Source: a virus. Taken from it: a stretch of DNA of 39,858 nucleotides. The notes below the pieces were generated by a model. That model saw nothing but the letters and a program-made list of their open reading frames with translations. It was not told the DNA's origin and searched no databases. This document shows, piece by piece, positions 30,032 through 38,378 of this stretch (its first letter is position 1; each line of letters begins with the position of its first letter). The DNA lies in the IMG/VR virus record IMGVR_UViG_3300036820_000579, positions 1-39,858 of that record; one strand, given 5' to 3'. The translations under genes were made by a program, and so were the position numbers.

Positions 30032-31426
30032 TCAGCGGCTCGCCAGCGAGACGAACGGCGAGAGGGTGTTGGAGCCCTTGAACGGCGTGAGTTGAGCGTT
30101 CCAGAGCGGCTCGCCATCAACGCGGTAGGTGATGCGGAACACCATTTCGTCGGTGAGAAAGGCCACATGCATCGAGGACGCTGCCTGGATGCCGCCCTTA
30201 TCGACAATGCCGTATTGCGAATAATCGGCGAGCACGATGTCGCCCTGGGTGCCCAGCGTGTTGCTATACTCCACAGGAACCACTGGGCGACCGAACAAGG
30301 TGCCGTAGGGCTGACCGGAGAGACCGTTCGCCGGCAAATAAACCGGCACGCCGGCGGTACCGATGACCTGGCTCAGTGCATAGAGCTGCGGCTCGTTGTC
30401 CTGATTGATCCACCACACCGCATTCTGACGCGAGCGAGCCCAACAACGCGACCACATCTTGAGGATGTTCTCGTAGACGATGGTCTTGGTCGCCTGGCCG
30501 GTCTCGGTCGCCACGGTGACCATGGCCGGCGCGTTCATGATGCCGAGTGGTTGGCCGGCGCCGGTGCCCTCGAAGACCGCGTCCTCGGTCATGAACATGA
30601 TTTCTTCGGAGAACGCCTTGCCGGCGATTGACGTCAGCAAGGACTGATCGGCGAGAAGTTCATCGGTGACCCACATCAGCGACATCAGCTTCTTCAGGTC
30701 GTACTCGATGAGGCGGAATTTCGGCTTGGTGCCGGTCGGCTGCGTGCCCTCGCCGACCCAGAACGATTGCACACCGCCCCACCGCGACCCAGTGGCGCGG
30801 CTCGTTTCATCGACGCCCGGAATTTTGATCGAATTGGCCGTGGTGGAGAGCGAGAACTTCTCGCACCGGCTCAAAATCTCGCCCATGTCGTAGGAACGCA
30901 TGAACACTGCGGTGGCGAAGTCGGTCTGCACCAGGAAGCCGCCGGCGGAAGGATCGATTTCGCCGGCGCCGGTCGGCGCGCGCACCAAGCGGGAGTCAAC
31001 GTCCGCGCCGTGCGTCATGTGATAGCGCGCGACGGCCACGAGCTGCTCGCCAAAGGAACGAAAGCGCCCGGGACCCTCCCACGAAGTCTCGCCACCCTCG
31101 CGCAAAAGCGCGCGCGCCTTGCGCAGATAGTGCTCGAACGGCGGCACGCGCCGCACCTGACGCCCCGAGATGCTGCTCTCGTAGTAGGGATCGAGCACGA
31201 TTGGCACCGCAGCAGCGCTGGGATTGCCCGCGCCATTTTCCGGATGCGGGCGGGCGCGCGACGCAGCAAGCTGCTGTACTCGCTCGGCTTGCGCGATCTG
31301 TTGATCGAAGCCGGCGACGTCGCGCTCCTTGGCCTCGAACTTTTCCTTGTCGCCGATCAGCGCTTCGAGTGCATCGATCGCCGTGGCACGCGCTTGGCGC
31401 AGTTCGTTCAGCTTGTTGTCCATCAT
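30032..31426 (-). CDS. HK97-type major capsid protein
   Basis: 464 aa (ATG 31426; ATG 31423 is next). N-terminal ~110 residues are a coiled-coil delta domain (RQARATAIDALEALIGDKEK), removed by the prohead protease. The core from ~130 has HK97 capsid features: SAGGFLVQTDFATAVF, the E-loop region TANSIKIPGVDETSRATGS, VTDELLADQSLLTSIAG and the C-terminal FRITYRVDGEPLWNAQLTPF. Forms the icosahedral shell. Gene position directly after the protease fits. Confidence 0.92.
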   Translation of the reverse strand: MMDNKLNELRQARATAIDALEALIGDKEKFEAKERDVAGFDQQIAQAERVQQLAASRARPHPENGAGNPSAAAVPIVLDPYYESSISGRQVRRVPPFEHYLRKARALLREGGETSWEGPGRFRSFGEQLVAVARYHMTHGADVDSRLVRAPTGAGEIDPSAGGFLVQTDFATAVFMRSYDMGEILSRCEKFSLSTTANSIKIPGVDETSRATGSRWGGVQSFWVGEGTQPTGTKPKFRLIEYDLKKLMSLMWVTDELLADQSLLTSIAGKAFSEEIMFMTEDAVFEGTGAGQPLGIMNAPAMVTVATETGQATKTIVYENILKMWSRCWARSRQNAVWWINQDNEPQLYALSQVIGTAGVPVYLPANGLSGQPYGTLFGRPVVPVEYSNTLGTQGDIVLADYSQYGIVDKGGIQAASSMHVAFLTDEMVFRITYRVDGEPLWNAQLTPFKGSNTLSPFVSLASR

Positions 31427-31495
31427 TAGTCTCCAATAGCGGGCGGCCCGCGGGGCGGCCCGTGCACAGGTCAGCGATTGCGGGTTGGTCAGTGG

Positions 31496-32629
31496 TCAGC
31501 TGGGCTTGGCGAGCCGCAGCAGGCGCACGCGACGAGCGCGGATTTCCGATTCCGGCGCGGCAAGCGACGCCTGTTCGGGATCCTCGTCGGTGCCGTCGTC
31601 GTCACCGTCGCCATCGTCGCCGTCGGGCTTGTGATTTTGCTCGATAACGCCCATGACGTGATCGCCGGCGGCCATGCAGTGGTCGTGGGCTGCGCGCAGC
31701 CGCCGCTCGTTCTCCTCCGAGAGCACACGCCCGGCGCGCTTTTTTTTGGTCGCGAAATCGCGAGCGAGTGCGATGAGGCGCGCGGCGAACTCGTCGGCCG
31801 ACAGCACACCGTTGGAAAACAGCGTGTTGAGCGCGGCTGCGCTTTGTTCGAAGGACTTGTGTTCACCCCGATGTTTGCTGCCATTCGCAGCAGGCGCGGA
31901 CTGCTGCCGGCCGTCGGCGCTGCGCGATGGCAGAAACGGCGGCACCTCATACACGGCTGGCGCGCCCGCGGCCTTGCGCAAGGCCTCGATCTCAGCGCGC
32001 GGGATGATCGTCATACCGCCCTGGTCCAGCGCGCGCTCCGCCCAGGCAATGAGAGGGCTTGTATCGATCCCGAGCGACCGGGCGCCGACTAGGCAGTCCG
32101 GGTTGGCCGGAATGTTGACCACCGACCATTCAAGCAACTCCTGTTCGAGGTAATCGATGCCAAAGCCGCGCTCGCCACCCTCGACGAACTTGTATTCGAG
32201 CGGTATCCAGCCAACCGAAGCGGCGCCGATAAAGCGCGCCTTGATCAGCCGAAAAATGGTGTCGGCAAGTGGATGTGCGTCGCGCTCAGCAAATACGGCG
32301 CGCGACTTGAGCCGGCCACCCTCCACGCGCACGCTCTCGGCGCGGCCGATCGCTGGGATCGCATCGTCGTGCGCCCACAGCACGACCGGGTTCTTTTCGA
32401 AGTTCTCGGTCTTCCACCCCTCGACCGCGATGGTGGAGTTGTAGCGGTCCAGGGCCTCGGTGGAGATGACGAAGTCGGCGGAGCGGTCTTCGATCCCCGC
32501 AGTCACGCTTGCCTCGACGCCGACGAGTTTCGCCGTCCGCGCGCCGCTGGCGTCGAAGAAGATGTCGCGCGGCGTCTGGCCGGCCTTGAGCCGCGCCATG
32601 ACGTCGGAGGGTTTCAGAATCTGCGGCAT
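31496..32629 (-). CDS. HK97-family prohead protease, S78 type, with extended C-terminus
   Basis: 377 aa, ATG start. The catalytic pattern is present: His in PVVLWAHDD, Ser in FIGAASVGW, and an acidic residue in LLEWSVVNIPANPD. It cleaves the capsid delta domain during maturation. After ~210 residues an additional ~165-aa charged tail follows (helical, then acidic DGDDGDGDDDGTDED), which could act as a scaffold; fusion of protease with scaffold is known in several phages. Gene order portal-protease-capsid is standard. Confidence 0.88.
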   Translation of the reverse strand: MPQILKPSDVMARLKAGQTPRDIFFDASGARTAKLVGVEASVTAGIEDRSADFVISTEALDRYNSTIAVEGWKTENFEKNPVVLWAHDDAIPAIGRAESVRVEGGRLKSRAVFAERDAHPLADTIFRLIKARFIGAASVGWIPLEYKFVEGGERGFGIDYLEQELLEWSVVNIPANPDCLVGARSLGIDTSPLIAWAERALDQGGMTIIPRAEIEALRKAAGAPAVYEVPPFLPSRSADGRQQSAPAANGSKHRGEHKSFEQSAAALNTLFSNGVLSADEFAARLIALARDFATKKKRAGRVLSEENERRLRAAHDHCMAAGDHVMGVIEQNHKPDGDDGDGDDDGTDEDPEQASLAAPESEIRARRVRLLRLAKPS

Positions 32630-32636
32630 GCGTTTC

Positions 32637-33932
32637 TCATTTCACCGTGCCGTCTTCGGGCCGACCGGCGTCATCGGGCGCGGTGCCGCTCGATTGGCTG
32701 CCCATCACCGCCATGTTGGATGGTTGCAAAAGCTTTTCGCCGTCTGGATCGGGATCGCGGCCGTCGTCGACGCGCGCCTCGTTTGGCTTGAGAAAGCCGC
32801 TCATGATACCGACGCGATAGGCGTTGTAGCGGGAGGTGATGTCGGCGCGCACAAGCTCGGTCAGATCAAAGGCGACGTGGATGCCGTCCTTCGCCAGGCC
32901 AAAGGTCTTGCTTAGCTTCACCTTCCAGCGTCGGGTGTACCCGGACACCGTGTAATTGACGTATTCCTGCGCCTGCTGGACGATGTTGTTGTTGGTCGAG
33001 CGCGACAGCTCGCCGATCATGTGCGGCGGGATGCGGAACATCCGCGCGATTTCCTGCACCTGGAACTGCCGCGCGGCGATGAACTCCAATTCCTGCGCCG
33101 ACAACGACAGCGGCGTCCACTTGAGCCCGGCCTCGAAGATCGCTGCCTTGCCGGCGTTCTGCAGCCCGGCATTGAGTTCTTTCCAACGACCCTTCAGCCG
33201 TTCGATGGTTGGACCGTCGAGCTTTTGGTCCGTCGACAACACGCCCGATGGCTTCGAGCCGGCGCCGATCCATTGCGCCGCCTGGCGCTCCTGCGCGAGC
33301 GTCAAACCGATCGCGTCGCGGGCGACTGCGATGCGCGAGGCGCCCATGAGGCCGTTCACCGAAAGTCCGCGGAGGTGGAACATATCCGCGGCCGGGATCA
33401 GGAACGGCATGTCGCGCAGTTCGGCCATCTCGTGCAGGCCGAAGGGCGTGACGCGGTAGAACAACTCTCCGGTCGGCGTCTCCCACAGCGCCACCCGGTC
33501 CGGATTGATCGGAACGAGCTTCACCGGCCTGCCGCGCCAGTCGCGAATGATCACCGCGTAGCCATTGCCGCGGAGCACCAGGCCGACCTGGACCATCTCG
33601 GCGAATTCGAGCCAGTCCTGCCACTCGTTCGGCTCCTCAAGGAGTAGCGCAAGCGGATGGTCGGTGATCTGTTCGCGTGAAGAATCGGAGCGCAGCCGGT
33701 AAAGCGAAACCGGCAGCTTCGCCACGTCCTCGGTGAGCATCATGACGCACGCCATGACGCACACGGCGCCGAGGGCGGTCTGCTGGTTGATCTCGACGCC
33801 GGCGGTCGACGGCACCGACCAGATCTGATCGCCCCAGAGCAGCGCGTCGGCGGTGGTGTCGGTCGAGCGGGTCGCCCGCCAAATGGTCGGCACGGCGCGC
33901 GTGAACGCACCGAGCCGCGAGATCACGCCCAT
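32637..33932 (-). CDS. HK97-family phage portal protein
   Basis: 431 aa, ATG start, 18 bp after the terminase stop. Typical portal segments: GAVCVMACVMMLTEDVAKLP, HPLALLLEEPNEWQDWLEFA, GNGYAVIIRDWRGRPVKLVP, QWIGAGSKPSGVLS and IARMFRIPPHMIGELSRSTN. It forms the twelve-fold channel through which the terminase packs DNA. The C-terminal ~40 residues are acidic and low in complexity, as usual. Confidence 0.92.
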   Translation of the reverse strand: MGVISRLGAFTRAVPTIWRATRSTDTTADALLWGDQIWSVPSTAGVEINQQTALGAVCVMACVMMLTEDVAKLPVSLYRLRSDSSREQITDHPLALLLEEPNEWQDWLEFAEMVQVGLVLRGNGYAVIIRDWRGRPVKLVPINPDRVALWETPTGELFYRVTPFGLHEMAELRDMPFLIPAADMFHLRGLSVNGLMGASRIAVARDAIGLTLAQERQAAQWIGAGSKPSGVLSTDQKLDGPTIERLKGRWKELNAGLQNAGKAAIFEAGLKWTPLSLSAQELEFIAARQFQVQEIARMFRIPPHMIGELSRSTNNNIVQQAQEYVNYTVSGYTRRWKVKLSKTFGLAKDGIHVAFDLTELVRADITSRYNAYRVGIMSGFLKPNEARVDDGRDPDPDGEKLLQPSNMAVMGSQSSGTAPDDAGRPEDGTVK

Positions 33933-33950
33933 GCGATGTTTTTCTTCGCT

Positions 33951-35663
33951 TCACGCGCTGCCCAGAATGATGATGCCCTCGCCGATGCCACCGGAGTGCG
34001 GGTTCATCGCCATCAGCGCCACGGCGTTGAACAACGCCATCACCGGATCGATCTTGGCGAACCCCGCCGCCTGCTTGGTAATGGTGATGGCGTTGCCGCG
34101 TGGCTCGACCTTGGCGTTGCCGACCGCCCAGGCCATGAGCGGCGTTCCGCCGTGGACCAAGTCGCCGCCGGCAAGCTTCCGCTCGGTCGTCTTGATCGCA
34201 TTGTTCAATTTCCAACCCTGCGGCACCCCGACGATGATCCCGGCTTCCGGACTCGCATCGATGTTGCGCTCGGCGAGTTCGTCGACAATGGCGCCAATAC
34301 CGACCGGGTCGACGCCGACGGCGGCCTTGTTCGGCAGTAGCCCGGAGTCGCGTACCTGTTCGACAATGTCGGCAACTTCGATCACGTCGTCGCCGACGCG
34401 CTTCACGATGGTCAGGTTGCCGTCCGCCTCGAAGTCGCGCAGCCGAGCCGCAATGTCCTTGCGGCGCTCCAGCACCGCCTCGTGCGCCCAGGCGTGACCC
34501 CAATGCAGCCATTTGCGCGATTGCGCGTCGGCGCTTGGTTCGCGGGCACGGCCGAGGACGGCTAGACCAAGCAAGTCGTCGAGGCCGCCGCCGTCGATCC
34601 CGACCGTCACGACCTCGCTGCGGGCCAGCAATTCGTCGAGGGTGAGCGCCGGCTCGGCGTTCTTCTCCCAATGGTGCGCGCCGGCCCAGTCGTCGGACTT
34701 GAGCGCAAGCCCGATCTCGATGTTGAGGTGCTGGCTCGCCCAGCGCCGGACCTCCTTCTCGCCGGCGATCTGCGCCGCCTCGAAGTCCTCGATCAGCCGC
34801 GCAATCGTCACCGAGCGGTCGCGGTTGGGCGTGACCATCGGCCAGTTCGCCGGGTCGCGCCACGCGCCGGACTTGATGATGTCGTCCGGGAATTCGTACA
34901 GCACCGGCAACATCGGTCCGTTGGCACGGCCGTCCCGGATCGCGCGCGCCTTCATCAGCTCGTCGCGGAAAATGCCCGCCGGCGGATCGTCCGACTGCGT
35001 CGTGATGAAGATCAGAAACCCTTCCGGCTGCGAAATCAGCCCGCCGCGCAGCTGCCCGATGATCTTGTCGGCCTTATTGATCTTTCCGATCTGATGCAGC
35101 TCGTCGACCAGCACGCCCGCCGGCTTCGGGCCGGTGGCGACGCTGGCGTCGAAGGTCTTGACTTTGAGCCGCGCTTTCGTGCGCCGGTCGGTGATGGCCT
35201 TCAGATGCTCCTGGATGTGCAACCGCTTCTGCAGGAAGCCATCCGGATCGCACTCGATCATCCCCGCGGCCTGGTTGAACGCGAGCTCCGAAACCTCATG
35301 CGTCGGGCCGGTCAGCAGGAATTCCGCGCGCGGCCGGCGGTTCATCAGCAGCGCCGTCACCATCAGGGCGGCACCGTTGGTGGTCTTGCTGTTCTTCTTC
35401 GGGACTAGGTTGAAGCTCTCGCGGACGTGCCGGACGCCGGTCTCGAGGTCGTAGGAGCCGAAGATCGCCGCGATGATCTCGCGGAACCACTCGGCACCCA
35501 CCTCTCCGAACGACGGCGTACCGGCGACATCGGGAATGCGAAGCTTGTTGTAGATGGCGACGGCCCGGTGCGCCTCCTTCTTGTCCAGCGGCAGGTCGGG
35601 GATCAGCGATCGTCCGTTCCGAATCCGCTCTTCCCAGTCGGGACACGCGAAGGCCCACTTCAA
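33951..35663 (-). CDS. phage terminase large subunit
   Basis: 570 aa, TTG start overlapping the small-subunit stop by 4 bp. ATPase domain: Walker A-like NLVPKKNSKTTNGAAL (~107-122), Walker B PAGVLVDELHQI (~189). Nuclease domain: acidic strands VTVGIDGGGLDDLLGLAV (~378) and AAVGVDPVGIGAIVDEL (~463). It is the packaging motor and headful or site-specific nuclease. The conserved order of motifs and length agree with Terminase_1-like proteins; it appears intact. Confidence 0.92.
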   Translation of the reverse strand: MKWAFACPDWEERIRNGRSLIPDLPLDKKEAHRAVAIYNKLRIPDVAGTPSFGEVGAEWFREIIAAIFGSYDLETGVRHVRESFNLVPKKNSKTTNGAALMVTALLMNRRPRAEFLLTGPTHEVSELAFNQAAGMIECDPDGFLQKRLHIQEHLKAITDRRTKARLKVKTFDASVATGPKPAGVLVDELHQIGKINKADKIIGQLRGGLISQPEGFLIFITTQSDDPPAGIFRDELMKARAIRDGRANGPMLPVLYEFPDDIIKSGAWRDPANWPMVTPNRDRSVTIARLIEDFEAAQIAGEKEVRRWASQHLNIEIGLALKSDDWAGAHHWEKNAEPALTLDELLARSEVVTVGIDGGGLDDLLGLAVLGRAREPSADAQSRKWLHWGHAWAHEAVLERRKDIAARLRDFEADGNLTIVKRVGDDVIEVADIVEQVRDSGLLPNKAAVGVDPVGIGAIVDELAERNIDASPEAGIIVGVPQGWKLNNAIKTTERKLAGGDLVHGGTPLMAWAVGNAKVEPRGNAITITKQAAGFAKIDPVMALFNAVALMAMNPHSGGIGEGIIILGSA

Positions 35664-36103
35664 TTGGCCCGGCTCTCGTCGACCAGTTCAGCCCAATCGG
35701 TACCCCGCGCCGCGTTCGCGGCCGCAAGTTGCGCCGCCTCCTTCTTGCCCAGCGGCTTCGGCCGCAGCGGAGCGTACTCGGAGCGTCCGCCGCGCGTGCG
35801 TTCCCACCAGATGCCGGCAGCGAGCACGCGCTGTTGCTCCGCGCGCATCAGCTTGCCGGCATCGGGATGGCCAGCCGGGTAGTATTGCGCGGGGGCGCCG
35901 ACGGCTTGCAGGAAGATCGACTCGGCCACCTTCGCGTTCGCCTTCACAAAGGCGACATCGAGTTCGAGCCGGAAGTGCTTGCGCAGGGTCTTCGCGTCGA
36001 TACCGACGACGATCGCGATGTCATCCTCGGGAATCCCATATCGGGCCATGATTTCGACCTCCTTGCGCTGCTCGGCGCTCGGAGCGAATGCGGGACGTCC
36101 CAT
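35660..36103 (-). CDS. phage terminase small subunit-like DNA-binding protein
   Basis: 147 aa from ATG 36103, which has AAGG seven bases upstream and opens MGRPAFAPSAEQRK; the frame stays open upstream but contains low-complexity sequence. The N-terminus has a helix-turn-helix, EIMARYGIPEDDIAIVVGID then KTLRKHF, as in small terminase subunits that recognise packaging sites. The C-terminal half has two helices and a basic tail. It directly precedes the large subunit. Confidence 0.8.
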   Translation of the reverse strand: MGRPAFAPSAEQRKEVEIMARYGIPEDDIAIVVGIDAKTLRKHFRLELDVAFVKANAKVAESIFLQAVGAPAQYYPAGHPDAGKLMRAEQQRVLAAGIWWERTRGGRSEYAPLRPKPLGKKEAAQLAAANAARGTDWAELVDESRAN

Positions 36104-36526
36104 CGATTGACCTTTGCGATTGTTTCGGAGCGACCCACCCCCCTTTTTTATAGGGCGGGAAATACTCGGCCCGGCCGGCGAAAAAAATTTCTGCGCGTGA
36201 GGAAGCGCGGGGTTGCTGCCCCCGCCGCCGAAGGATTTAATCCCCGTCCCCTTCAAGCACGCAGGCGCTCCCCGCGCCGCGAGCGCAAGTCACACTGCTT
36301 CTGCTTTGATCCAAAGACGACAGCTGCCTACCGCAAGGCGAACGGTGCGAAGGGCAGTTTGCGTCATCTTGCACCCCGGTAAAATGGAGAGCCCTTCCGA
36401 GCAACCGGATGTGACATTGCGGGAGCTGCTTGGGGGGCTCACCGGACAGTGTGGGAGATTCCCGCGTTGCATCCTGCATTGGCTCGATTAAGGTGACGTT
36501 TGGGCTTGCCGCTAACAGAGGCTGTA
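36104..36526. other. 423-bp spacer upstream of the phage packaging genes
   Basis: Divergent region between the terminase operon and the TIR gene. It holds a G/C-rich purine/pyrimidine tract with A/T runs (CCCCCCTTTTTTA near 36138-36151, AAAAAAATTT near 36180-36190), which may be part of the late phage promoter. A 35-codon frame at 36384-36491 is readable but has only a weak ribosome site. No integrase, repressor or tRNA attachment site is seen. Confidence 0.5.
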
Positions 36527-37705
36527 GTGCCTAATATTCTCATCTCCTATAGACGCGCGGATTCGGACGCGATTGCCGGACGAATTCGCGATCGCGTCGC
36601 CGGTTACTTCGGTGAAGGTTGCGTTTTTATGGACATCGACAACATCCCGTTCGGTCTAGATTTTCGCGAACAAGTCCAGGATGCATTGCTAAAAAACGAC
36701 ATTGTGCTTGCAATTATTGGTCCCAAATGGATGGGCGGAGCGCGCGGCGGCTCGTCACGAATTTTGAACGAATCCGATCCGGTCCGGATCGAAATTGAGA
36801 CAGCGCTTACGCGCGGTATTCCGGTCGTTCCAGTCCTGATCGGCACTGCGATCATGCCTAAGGCTGCCGATCTGCCGGAAGGATTGAAGGATTTGCCTTA
36901 TTTGAACGCGGCGGAAGTCAGTGCCGGCCGCGATTTCAATCAGCATATGGAGCGCCTGCTTCGCTCGATCGAACAGTTGCTCAAGCTCAAACAGACCGGG
37001 TCAACGGCGCCGAAGAGCAGCGAACAGGATGCCGCCACAGTTGTTATTCCCAAAACGCCTGAACAAAAGCTCTCCCGCCTCCAATGTTTGATGGCGCGCA
37101 ACGGATTGTTGTTCGAAGATTGGACGCTCGAACGCGCCTTTATCGATTCATTCCGCCAGCGCTTCTATGTAGTCGGCCAGACCTCAATGACGTTCGGAAT
37201 CGTGGCTTGGGTTGTGTTCGGCGCCACCGATCTCCTAAGCGGCGCCGCCGGGCTGGCATCGATCCAGTTCCGTTTCATGCTGGCCATGCCCCTGATGCTG
37301 CTGTTTTTCGGCTTGAGCTTTACGCAACTTGCACGCCGGCACTGGCAGGCGTTCTTTGCATCATTTGCGGTCGTCGGCATAACCTGCATGTACATTGCTC
37401 TGTTGCTCGTCGGGCCGGAAACCTGGTTTCGCGTCGAGCAGGCGACGATGAGCTTCATGCTGTTCATCGCCCTCGTCGGGATGGCGCCCTTTACGGTCGT
37501 GTACGCCGCTGGCGTCGGTTTGTTCATCATAGCGCTGCACGCCATCTACGTCGCTTCCCATCCGGAACTGTCCGGTGTTCACGCGCTATTTTACACTTTG
37601 TTCGTCGCCGCCGCCTATGTGATCATTTGCACGACCGCCTGGGTGCGCGAACGATCATTGCGATCGAGTTTCGTCGCCCAAGTAGCATCTGACCAACGGC
37701 GATAA
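36527..37705 (+). CDS. TIR-domain membrane protein, cyclase-type membrane module without cyclase
   Basis: 392 aa from GTG 36527 with AGAGG five bases upstream; a TTG nine codons earlier is possible. TIR domain ~2-130: ILISYRRADS, FMDIDNIPFGLDF, VLAIIGPKW, and a candidate catalytic Glu (E89) in DPVRIEIETAL as in NAD-cleaving bacterial TIRs. Linker ~135-185, then ERAFIDSFRQRFYVVGQ and about six membrane helices to ~375. This part resembles the N-terminal membrane domain of Bradyrhizobium-type membrane adenylate/guanylate cyclases, which continue with ERSLR-like linkers into the cyclase; here the chain ends shortly after ERSLRSSF. Possible roles: stress or defence signalling, with membrane-anchored TIR. 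The cyclase-domain comparison is from memory and needs confirmation. Confidence 0.8.
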   Translation: MPNILISYRRADSDAIAGRIRDRVAGYFGEGCVFMDIDNIPFGLDFREQVQDALLKNDIVLAIIGPKWMGGARGGSSRILNESDPVRIEIETALTRGIPVVPVLIGTAIMPKAADLPEGLKDLPYLNAAEVSAGRDFNQHMERLLRSIEQLLKLKQTGSTAPKSSEQDAATVVIPKTPEQKLSRLQCLMARNGLLFEDWTLERAFIDSFRQRFYVVGQTSMTFGIVAWVVFGATDLLSGAAGLASIQFRFMLAMPLMLLFFGLSFTQLARRHWQAFFASFAVVGITCMYIALLLVGPETWFRVEQATMSFMLFIALVGMAPFTVVYAAGVGLFIIALHAIYVASHPELSGVHALFYTLFVAAAYVIICTTAWVRERSLRSSFVAQVASDQRR

Positions 37706-37706
37706 C

Positions 37707-37739
37707 CGATAGCGGCCACCGCCGGCTCTAGTCCTATCG
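37707..37739. terminator. hairpin between convergent genes
   Basis: CGATAG (37707-37712) and CTATCG (37734-37739) pair perfectly around a loop with further G/C complementarity. It covers the 28-bp gap and reaches the stop codon of the minus-strand gene. Short stem and no U-tract keep confidence low. Confidence 0.3.
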
Positions 37740-38258
37740 CGGCGAGGACCTCCTGAAGGTCACGTCCATCAATTGGCCGCCAAGCGTGGTGGCACGCATG
37801 GAAAAAGACCCCGGGCTGATCAGTGTCAAAACGACGCTCACACTGGGCGTCAGACCCGGAAAGCTAACCGTGAAGTCGGCGGTCTTATCGGTTTTGTGGC
37901 CGGTGACCGAACCGCCGAGATCGGACTCCCGCGCACCGCTGCCGCGTGTCGTCGCCTTCTGGCTGAGCGTGCCCGAGAACGCATCCCTAGCCAGGGTTAT
38001 ATTCAATTGAATTACTTTGGTGAGCCCAGCCGCGCCGTTACACAAGATATGGGCGCCCATCCGAACAACGTCGGCATTGATGCTCGCACGACAATGTGTC
38101 TGCTGCGACGATTCGAGTGGCGTGTTCCGATCGGTGCCGTTGCCCTGCCACGTGCCGTTAAAGTCGGTGAGCTTTGTTTCCGCCCGCGCGTAGCCCGAGG
38201 CCAATCCCAAAGCCAATAAGACAAGCACGCTTACAGTACCGTGATTGACATGCATCAT
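37734..38258 (-). CDS. small exported hypothetical protein
   Basis: 174 aa from ATG 38258, nine bases after GAGGAG; GTG 38264 and ATG 38255 are alternatives. Residues ~1-27 are a signal peptide (hydrophobic VSVLVLLALGLASG ending ARA), so the product is periplasmic or secreted. Mature part starts TKLTDFNGTWQGNGTDRNT, a beta-barrel-like opening, and has two Cys (HCRASIN and ILCNGAAG) that may form a disulfide. Similar small proteins with a 'GTWqGnG' start are common in Bradyrhizobium and relatives, function unknown. Confidence 0.75.
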   Translation of the reverse strand: MMHVNHGTVSVLVLLALGLASGYARAETKLTDFNGTWQGNGTDRNTPLESSQQTHCRASINADVVRMGAHILCNGAAGLTKVIQLNITLARDAFSGTLSQKATTRGSGARESDLGGSVTGHKTDKTADFTVSFPGLTPSVSVVLTLISPGSFSMRATTLGGQLMDVTFRRSSPR

Positions 38259-38378
38259 GGTCACGATCTCCTCAACCTACAGACCAGAGCACAATTGATT
38301 TGCCGAGACAATTCAGATGCAATCCATTCGCGTCTGCCGGATTTCGGGCAAGCCGGCAGTGATCGAAGCGGACAGACC

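Noticed and set aside
19401-36103. Classic gene transfer agent cluster
   Set aside because: Long lambda-type tape measure, G/GT chaperone and lack of the gp12-gp14 genes differ from the RcGTA order; only megatron and fibre pieces resemble it.
36204-36300. tRNA gene or attachment site near the packaging genes
   Set aside because: I could not build a cloverleaf or find a T-loop consensus; only G/C-rich stems.
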